Assembly: GCF_000499385.1 (NCBI RefSeq)
Contig: NW_013654521.1
Location: 7,501 to 20,452 of the forward strand
Length of the DNA stretch: 12,952 bases
From: Eimeria necatrix
Lineage: Eukaryota > Apicomplexa > Conoidasida > Eucoccidiorida > Eimeriidae
Direction: 5' to 3'
The stretch's first letter is position 1. Each line of letters begins with the position of its first letter. Below the pieces are notes generated by a model. It worked only from the letters and a program-made list of their open reading frames with translations, did not search any database and was not told where the DNA came from. The position numbers were made by a program, and so were the translations under genes. This document shows positions 8,192 to 12,952 of the stretch, one piece after another.

Positions 8192-8458
8192 CACTCCAAA
8201 GGCGAGTTGGAATTCATTTCTTTTATTTCTTTTTTTAATTTAATTTAATTAAATTTAATCAAAAAAGAATTTAAAAATGCAAAACTTTCCAATTCTCCTG
8301 TCCAGATGCTGCAGCGGCGGCTGCGAGCCGCCGCGCGCGCTGGAACGCGACTGCGAAGGAACAAAAAGACTTCAAATTCATTCAAATTAATTCAAATTTG
8401 TTCAAATTTGTTCAAATTAGTTCAAAGAGACGACCCCTCCTGCGCATGCAGACGGGGT

Positions 8459-8499
8459 GTACAGACACCGCAGCGGCAGTGCCGCTGAGGTGTCTGTAC
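8459..8499. promoter_or_regulatory. 41-bp near-palindrome (copy 2)
   Basis: Identical to the element at 8151-8191, displaced by 308 bases through the tandem duplication. Confidence 0.6.
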
Positions 8500-8734
8500 C
8501 ACTCCAAAGGCGAGTTGGAATTCATTTCTTTTATTTCTTTTTTTAATTTAATTTAATTAAATTTAATCAAAAAAGAATTTAAAAATGCAAAACTTTCCAA
8601 TTCTCCTGTCCAGATGCTGCAGCGGCGGCTGCGAGCCGCCGCGCGCGCTGGAACGCGACTGCGAAGGAACAAAAAGACTTCAAATTCATTCAAATTAATT
8701 CAAATTTGTTCAAATTTGTTCAAATTAGTTCAAA

Positions 8735-8957
8735 ATAAATTCAAATTAATTAAATTAAATTAAAAATTTATTAAAATAAATCAAAATTCAACCAAAATGG
8801 ACCCAAAATGAACTCAAAATCGAATTTTATGCCAAATAAAGTCACTCCACCACTTCATCTTTTACTTATTTCAATTTCACATTTCATTTATTTCCATTTA
8901 TTCTTCGCACATTTGTTTTATATATTCAAACCAAAGAACACTCTCTCGTATCTATTT

Positions 8958-8959
<2 letters not shown>
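8735..8959. other. AT-rich spacer
   Basis: AAATTAATT and TTCAAA-type sequence leading into the (TA)n tract. No gene or conserved motif was seen. Confidence 0.6.
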
Positions 8960-8997
<38 letters not shown>

Positions 8998-9141
8998 ATA
9001 TATTTATATATATATATATTTATATATATATATATTTATCTATATACATATAGATATAGATAATTAAGCGTATATATATAGTACATATATATACGTAATA
9101 TAATATATAGACGTATATATACATTATGCGGAGCATATAGA

Positions 9142-9179
<38 letters not shown>

Positions 9180-9475
9180 AATATATTTATATATTATATG
9201 ATATATATATATAAACATGCATATATTATATGTTACATATATATATATATATATACATATAAACATTAATATATTATATTATATATGTATAAACATTAAT
9301 ATATTATATGTTATATATGTATATATATATACACATCTATATATTACATGATATATAATGTATATACACATTTATATATTATATGTTATATATGTATATA
9401 TATACATATATATATATCTATATATTATATAATATATATAATATAGAATGTATTTATATATATATATATCATATA
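8960..9475. repeat. Long degenerate (TA)n tract
   Basis: About 515 bases dominated by TATATA with interruptions. From ~9150 a looser unit recurs every 50-60 bases (ATATATATTATATGTTATATATGTATA followed by AC, AAACAT or ACACAT spacers in varying form). The short open frames here are Ile/Tyr artefacts. Confidence 0.95.
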
Positions 9476-9606
9476 ATAAAATAAAAGAAAAGAAAAAAAC
9501 AAATAAAATAAATTTATATTTATTTCCTTTGCGCTGCTTTTGCTGCCACAAAGTGCTGCAGCTGCTTCTTTGAAATAAGACAACGCGTGCTTAGTTGCAA
9601 CACAGT

Positions 9607-9670
<64 letters not shown>
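9476..9670. repeat. Short unique segment followed by CTG runs
   Basis: A-rich sequence, then about 70 bases of mixed sequence, then (CTG)n at about 9608-9670 broken by one TTG. No coding segment was recognised. Confidence 0.8.
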
Positions 9671-9813
9671 AACTATGGCAGAATATTTTAGTTTTATTTC
9701 AAAACAAACTAGTTGAAGTTCATAAACTTTATTATTTAATTTTTTATTTGAATTTTGATTAAACTGTTTTTGAGGATAAACGAATTAATAACTTCAAATT
9801 AAATAAAAGTAAA

Positions 9814-9821
9814 TGCATGCA
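9814..9821. promoter_or_regulatory. TGCATGCA octamer
   Basis: A perfect copy of the GCATGC-core motif, known as enriched in apicomplexan promoters and bound by an ApiAP2 protein in Plasmodium. Two further exact octamers lie at 9938-9945 and 11506-11513, all between the divergent PSMB2 and NCAPH genes. Function here is inferred. Confidence 0.45.
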
Positions 9822-9937
9822 AGCAAGTCTCTGATTGAATATTTTAATTAAAAAGTTTTTTTCTTTCGAGTGCAAACAAGTGGAACAAAATGCATCTTTT
9901 TGCAAATTAAATGAAATAAAATTAATTCCTTTTCATT

Positions 9938-9945
9938 TGCATGCA
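9938..9945. promoter_or_regulatory. TGCATGCA octamer
   Basis: Second exact copy, 124 bases after the first, in the same AT-rich spacer. Confidence 0.45.
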
Positions 9946-10038
9946 TTTATATTTCAATAAATGTTTAAAATGAAAAGAAATTAAAAAGTAATTCTCCATT
10001 TTTAATTTCCTGCAGTTTCCACTTTTTCTGTTTCCCGA

Positions 10039-10052
10039 GGTGTACGTACACC
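10039..10052. promoter_or_regulatory. GGTGTACGTACACC perfect palindrome
   Basis: A fully symmetric 14-mer, the most regular member of the GGTGTNTGTACACC-like family found through the window. It stands in AT-rich surroundings within a short GC island. Confidence 0.5.
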
Positions 10053-10824
10053 CCGCGATCCAGCGCTCCACTGAAGCAGAATATAATTTTAATTCTTTTT
10101 AATTCTTTTTAATTCCTTTTTAATTCTTTTTATTTCTTTTTTAAATTCTTATTATTAATTTTAATTCTATTTTAATATTTTAATCATTTAAAAGCAAATA
10201 AAACCAAAAAACAGAAAAATTGAAGGAGTTTATGCTTCGGTTTAGTTGGTCTTTGAGTTTTTTCAAAATACTTTTCAAATCTTTTTAGTCTTTTTAATTC
10301 TTTTGGGATTTAAATAATTTAAAATTAAATAAATAAAAGAAGATTTGAAAAGATTTAATTTAAATAATTTAAATCCAATAAAATAAAAATGAATTAATGG
10401 AATTTAATTCTTTTTTGCTGCAAAAATCCAAAATTAAAATTAAAATTCATTTCAGACTTTACAAAATATTTGTTTTCCAATTTTTATTTTTATTTAAATT
10501 ATTTTTATTTAAATTCATTTAATTCTTTCCGTTTAATTTCCATTTAAGTTGTTTACTTTTATTCAAATTAATTCAATTTTTGTTTAATTAAATTTAATTT
10601 TATTTATTTAATTTAATTTTTAATTTTATTTTTGACTAAATTAGTTTAAATCATTTATTCTATTTTTTCTTTAAATGCATTTAATTCATTTAATTCTTTT
10701 TTTTGTCCAAATGAAATTTAATAATTCGATTTTATTTTTTGAACATAAATTAAACAAATTTAATTATTTAGTTTGTTTTACTTGGGAACTTATTTCCTTT
10801 TTCAATTCGTTCCTTTTTGAATTT

Positions 10825-11973
10825 AAACCCTAGACCCTAAACCCTAAACCCTAAACCCTAAACCCTAAACCCTAAACCCTAAAGAATTTGCTCTTCTTCA
10901 TTTCTTTATTTTTAATTTAAATTTTTTAAAATTTTAATTTTAAATTTATTTTGCAACTCTGCTATTTACCTTTTTCCTATTCGGATCTTCGAAAACACAA
11001 ACTTGAAACCCTAAACCCTAAACCCTAAACAAGCTAAACACTAAACCCTAAACCCTAAACCCTAAACTGTAAATGCTAACTGCTAAATGCTTGTGAAGAA
11101 AAGAGTATTCGCTGGCTTGTTCTTGACTACAACCAACAAGCAAAACCGTAAACCGTAAACCCTAAACCCTAAACCCTAAACCCTAAACCCTAAACCCTAG
11201 TAACAAAAACGGCAAATAAAATAAATATTTGTTGATAAACAAAACGCTAAACTTTCAAAATTAATAAAAATAATAAAAGCTGGGTTTTGGGGACTTGAAA
11301 CTGCTGGTCACTCGTAAAGCCCTAAACCCTAAACCCTAAACCCTAAACCCTAAACCCTAAACCCTAAACCCTAAACTCTAGGCCTCGAGTCCTAAACATC
11401 GGAACATTTCTTTAAAGGAAGTAATTCGATCTAGAATGAATAAAAGCTCAGTCTTAGGGCTTAGGGTTTAGGGTTTAGGGTTTAGGGTTTAGGGTTTAGG
11501 GTTTGTGCATGCAAACAGACAAGGCGGTGGTGGGGTCGGTGGTGTTCATAGGGCCGTATCTGCTGTTGCTCTAAACCCTAAACCCTAAACCCTAAAATAT
11601 AAACCCTAAACCCTAAACCCTAAACCCTAAACCCTAGATCTAGCTGCGTGGCGCTACGGGGTCGAGAACCTGCTGGGGGCTCTTGGCCCCCAAACCCTAG
11701 ACCCTAAACCCTAGACCCTAAACCCTAGACCCTAAACCCTAGACCCTAAACCCTAAACCCCAAACCCTAAACCCTAAACCCTCAGCAGCAGCTGCTGCTC
11801 TCTTTTGGCTGCAGCAAATTCAGCAGCAGCAGCTTTCTTCCCGGCCGCCCCGACCAGCCAAACCCTTCATCCCAAACCCTAAACCCTAAGCGCTAAACCC
11901 TAAACCCTAAACCCTAAACCCTAAACCCCAAATGCTAAACCCTAAACCCTAACTTGTCAACCGCAGAAGCAGC
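10825..11973. repeat. Cluster of interstitial telomere-like arrays upstream of NCAPH
   Basis: Blocks of AAACCCT lie at about 10825-10883, 11006-11067, 11147-11199, 11318-11376, 11571-11636, 11690-11782 and 11869-11951. One inverted TTTAGGG block lies at 11454-11505. Unique spacers of 60-130 bases separate the blocks, and their edges show degenerate copies such as AAACCGT and AAACTCT. The block at 11690-11760 is a 14-base higher-order repeat (AAACCCTAGACCCT). The spacers show no recognised gene; one holds a TGCATGCA octamer (11506-11513) and another a 7-bp perfect hairpin TGGGGGC/GCCCCCA (11674-11692). Confidence 0.95.
11506..11513. promoter_or_regulatory. TGCATGCA octamer next to an inverted telomere-like block
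   Basis: The exact octamer starts at the edge of the TTTAGGG block and lies about 470 bases upstream of the NCAPH start codon. A promoter role is plausible from its position only. Confidence 0.45.
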
Positions 11974-12568
11974 ATGGCGAGCAGCGGGACCCTCGCCTCC
12001 GGCCGACAGGTAAACCCTAAACCCTAAACCCTAAACCCTAAACCCTAAACCCTGAGGCCAACACCCTCAACCCTAAACGCTCCAGCGTATGAACTAGAGA
12101 GTCCACATCTAAACCTTAAACCCTAAACCCTAAACCCTAAACCCTAATCCCTAAACCCTTGTTGCTGTGTGCAGCCCCTGGGCGGCCGAGGAGCTCAATT
12201 GGCCCTTGCGGGTGTGGAGAGGCCAGTGGACCTGACGATGCCTGTAAGAAACCCTAAACCGTAAACCCTAAACCCTAAACCCTAAACCCTAAACCCTAAA
12301 CGCTAGGAACCCCTAAACCCTGCGCTTTTAGCCCCGAACGCCATAGCCTTAGTGCGCGGTTTGAGGATGGCGACACAAGAATGCAAAACGCACAGCTTCT
12401 AGGGTTTAGGGTTTAGGGTTTAGGGTTTAGGGTTTAGGGTTTAGGGTTTAGGGTTTAGGGTTTAGGGGTAACACGTCTGCTGCACCTGCGTTTCAGCGGG
12501 CGTCTCGCCCAGCAGCAGCAGCAGCAGCAGCAGGAGGCTCTGCTGCTGCTGCGTCCGGCGCAGGCGCC

Positions 12569-12624
<56 letters not shown>

Positions 12625-12774
12625 GTCTTCAGCAGCAGCAAGATCGCTGGTGGGCCAAACCCTCGTAAAGGCTTTTTTCGAAGACATGAAAGAACTTTGG
12701 AAACATAAAGTTGGACTTAAAAACGCCTTCGAAGTCCACTTGATTGACAAGCTTTCTGCACTCATCAGGCGAGG
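11974..12774 (+). CDS. NCAPH: Condensin complex subunit 2 (Barren/NCAPH/Cnd2) homologue, N-terminal exons, partial at right edge
   Basis: The kleisin subunit of condensin, which closes the SMC2-SMC4 ring in chromosome condensation. Exons are 11974-12009 (12 codons, ends CAG|GTAAAC), 12175-12243 (23 codons, GTGTGCAG| to CCT|GTAAGA) and 12497 to about 12774 (TTTCAG| start). All three join at phase 0. Exon 3 starts with poly-Ala and then reads LVKAFFEDMKELW, KHKVGLKNAFEVHLIDKLSALI. This aligns with the conserved N-terminal Barren segment (human KINTKNAFGLHLIDFMSEIL). The poly-Ala and conserved segments share one frame. The 3' donor is uncertain: GG|GTTTAG at 12775, formed by the first telomere-like unit, or GC at 12769. 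Later exons lie outside the window. The family call rests on about 40 residues; exons 1 and 2 are predicted from splice signals and open phase alone. Confidence 0.75.
12010..12174 (+). other. Intron 1 of NCAPH, mostly telomere-like repeat
   Basis: The intron starts GTAAACCCTAAACCC, so the AAACCCT array begins within the donor itself. It continues with one unique interruption (about 12055-12112) to a normal TTGCTGTGTGCAG acceptor. Confidence 0.7.
12244..12496 (+). other. Intron 2 of NCAPH, telomere-like repeats in both orientations
   Basis: The donor is GTAAGA, followed five bases later by AAACCCT copies (12249-12322, with AAACCGT and AAACGCT variants). Then come about 75 unique bases, and then an inverted TTTAGGG array of about nine copies (12400-12466). 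The acceptor is CGTTTCAG. The unique 12332-12400 piece lacks a frame compatible with the flanking phase-0 exons and is treated as intronic. Confidence 0.65.
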
Positions 12775-12952
12775 GTTTAGGGTTTAGGGTTTAGGGTTTA
12801 GGGTTTAGGGTTTGGGGTTTAGGGTTTGGGGTTTAGGGTTTGGGGGTTAGGGGGTGGGAGGTGGGGTTAGGGGATAGGGGCGGGAGTTAGGGGCTGGGGG
12901 GTGGCGGTTAGGGTGGGGGTTAGGGTTTAGGAGTGGTGGTTAGGGTTTAGGG
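12775..12952 (+). repeat. TTTAGGG array degenerating into G-rich variants at the window edge
   Basis: About nine TTTAGGG-type copies (some TTTGGGG) grade into irregular G-rich sequence such as GGGGTTAGGGG and GGGTGGGGG. The orientation is that of a right-hand chromosome end, but the NCAPH exon just before it implies that the gene continues beyond, so it is more likely intronic. The G-runs could form quadruplexes. Confidence 0.85.

Larger units (their letters stand above)
8121..8734. repeat. Perfect 306-bp tandem duplication
   Basis: Copy 1 is 8121-8426 and copy 2 is 8429-8734, separated by GA (period 308); no difference was found on reading the two copies together. Each copy holds, in order, GCGCATGC, the 41-bp near-palindrome, a T-rich and TTTAATT tract, a GC-rich patch and TTCAAATT repeats. 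Zero divergence implies a recent duplication, or an assembly artefact. Confidence 0.97.
9671..10824. other. AT-rich non-coding region with promoter-type motifs
   Basis: More than 1 kb of AT-rich sequence with no open frame of note. It contains TGCATGCA at 9814-9821 and 9938-9945, the perfect palindrome GGTGTACGTACACC (10039-10052) and tandem TTTTTAATTC decamers (about 10087-10137). It lies between two divergent genes, so it may hold promoter elements or a replication-prone AT tract. Confidence 0.6.

Noticed and set aside
7667..8194. Extension of PSMB2 upstream to position 8194
   Set aside because: The frame is open, but orthologues start at M-x-x-LIG and the added residues are homopolymers and unmatched sequence; kept only as a low-interest question.
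9036..9266. Short Ile/Tyr open frames in the (TA)n region
   Set aside because: Pure products of dinucleotide repeat with no start context or conserved sequence.
11640..11692. tRNA-like segment (GGTCGAGAACC)
   Set aside because: It resembles a T-arm only superficially; no acceptor stem, D-arm or anticodon arm could be folded around it.
11785..11870. Possible short exon after a TTTTGGCTGCAG acceptor (QIQQQQ then Pro-rich)
   Set aside because: There is no start codon, no clear donor and no family match; it may be a non-coding leader exon but cannot be supported.
12332..12401. Possible extra NCAPH exon after a TTTTAG acceptor
   Set aside because: In the phase required by the flanking exons it hits a stop at the fifth codon. 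The one open alternative frame would need a phase-2 upstream exon.
12493..12765. 90-aa minus-strand open frame at the right edge
   Set aside because: It is antisense to the exon carrying the conserved condensin segment; the poly-Ala arises from reading the same GCA run on the other strand as GCT/GCC.
12775..12952. True chromosome end
   Set aside because: The orientation fits, but a condensin exon lies directly upstream and would be cut off, the units are degenerate, and similar arrays in both orientations occur internally.

Overview
The window looks like nuclear DNA of a coccidian apicomplexan, most likely Eimeria. The evidence is the extreme density of CAG/CTG triplet runs in coding and non-coding DNA alike (the known Eimeria homopolymeric amino-acid repeats), many interstitial AAACCCT/TTTAGGG telomere-like arrays, and spliced genes whose closest recognisable relatives are eukaryotic. 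No prokaryotic, viral or RNA genes were seen.

Three spliced genes can be reconstructed by hand. (1) On the + strand, 854-4787: three exons joined at phase 0, encoding about 893 aa. The first ~60 residues resemble a divergent AP2/ERF (ApiAP2) DNA-binding domain split by two introns. The rest is about 800 aa of poly-Gln/poly-Ala/poly-Ser separated by short unique islands. (2) On the - strand, 7666-5544: three exons giving a complete 191-aa proteasome subunit beta type-2 (PSMB2 / yeast Pre1, the non-catalytic beta-4 position). It has one GC-AG intron, and its introns are packed with triplet and tetranucleotide repeats while its exons contain none. (3) On the + strand, from 11974 to the right edge: the first three coding exons of a condensin subunit 2 (NCAPH/Barren/Cnd2) homologue. 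Its introns are built almost wholly from telomere-like heptamers, and it runs off the window.

Layout: 1-853 triplet-repeat flank; 854-4787 AP2-like gene; 4788-5543 short convergent intergenic region with a (TAA)n run, a GGTGTCTGTACACC palindrome and a 24-bp CG palindrome; 5544-7666 PSMB2; 7667-11973 a long region between divergently transcribed PSMB2 and NCAPH. That region holds a 306-bp perfect tandem duplication carrying a 41-bp near-palindrome, about 500 bp of (TA)n, AT-rich spacer with TGCATGCA octamers, and telomere-like clusters. 11974-12952 is the NCAPH start inside telomere-like arrays.

The three genes do not form a pathway; they are a putative transcription factor and two housekeeping complex subunits. 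The striking theme is architectural. Simple repeats are placed right up to splice sites: (GCT)n sits where a polypyrimidine tract should be, and telomeric heptamers begin a few bases inside introns. Within the AP2-like exon the repeat frame is restricted almost entirely to Gln, Ala and Ser.
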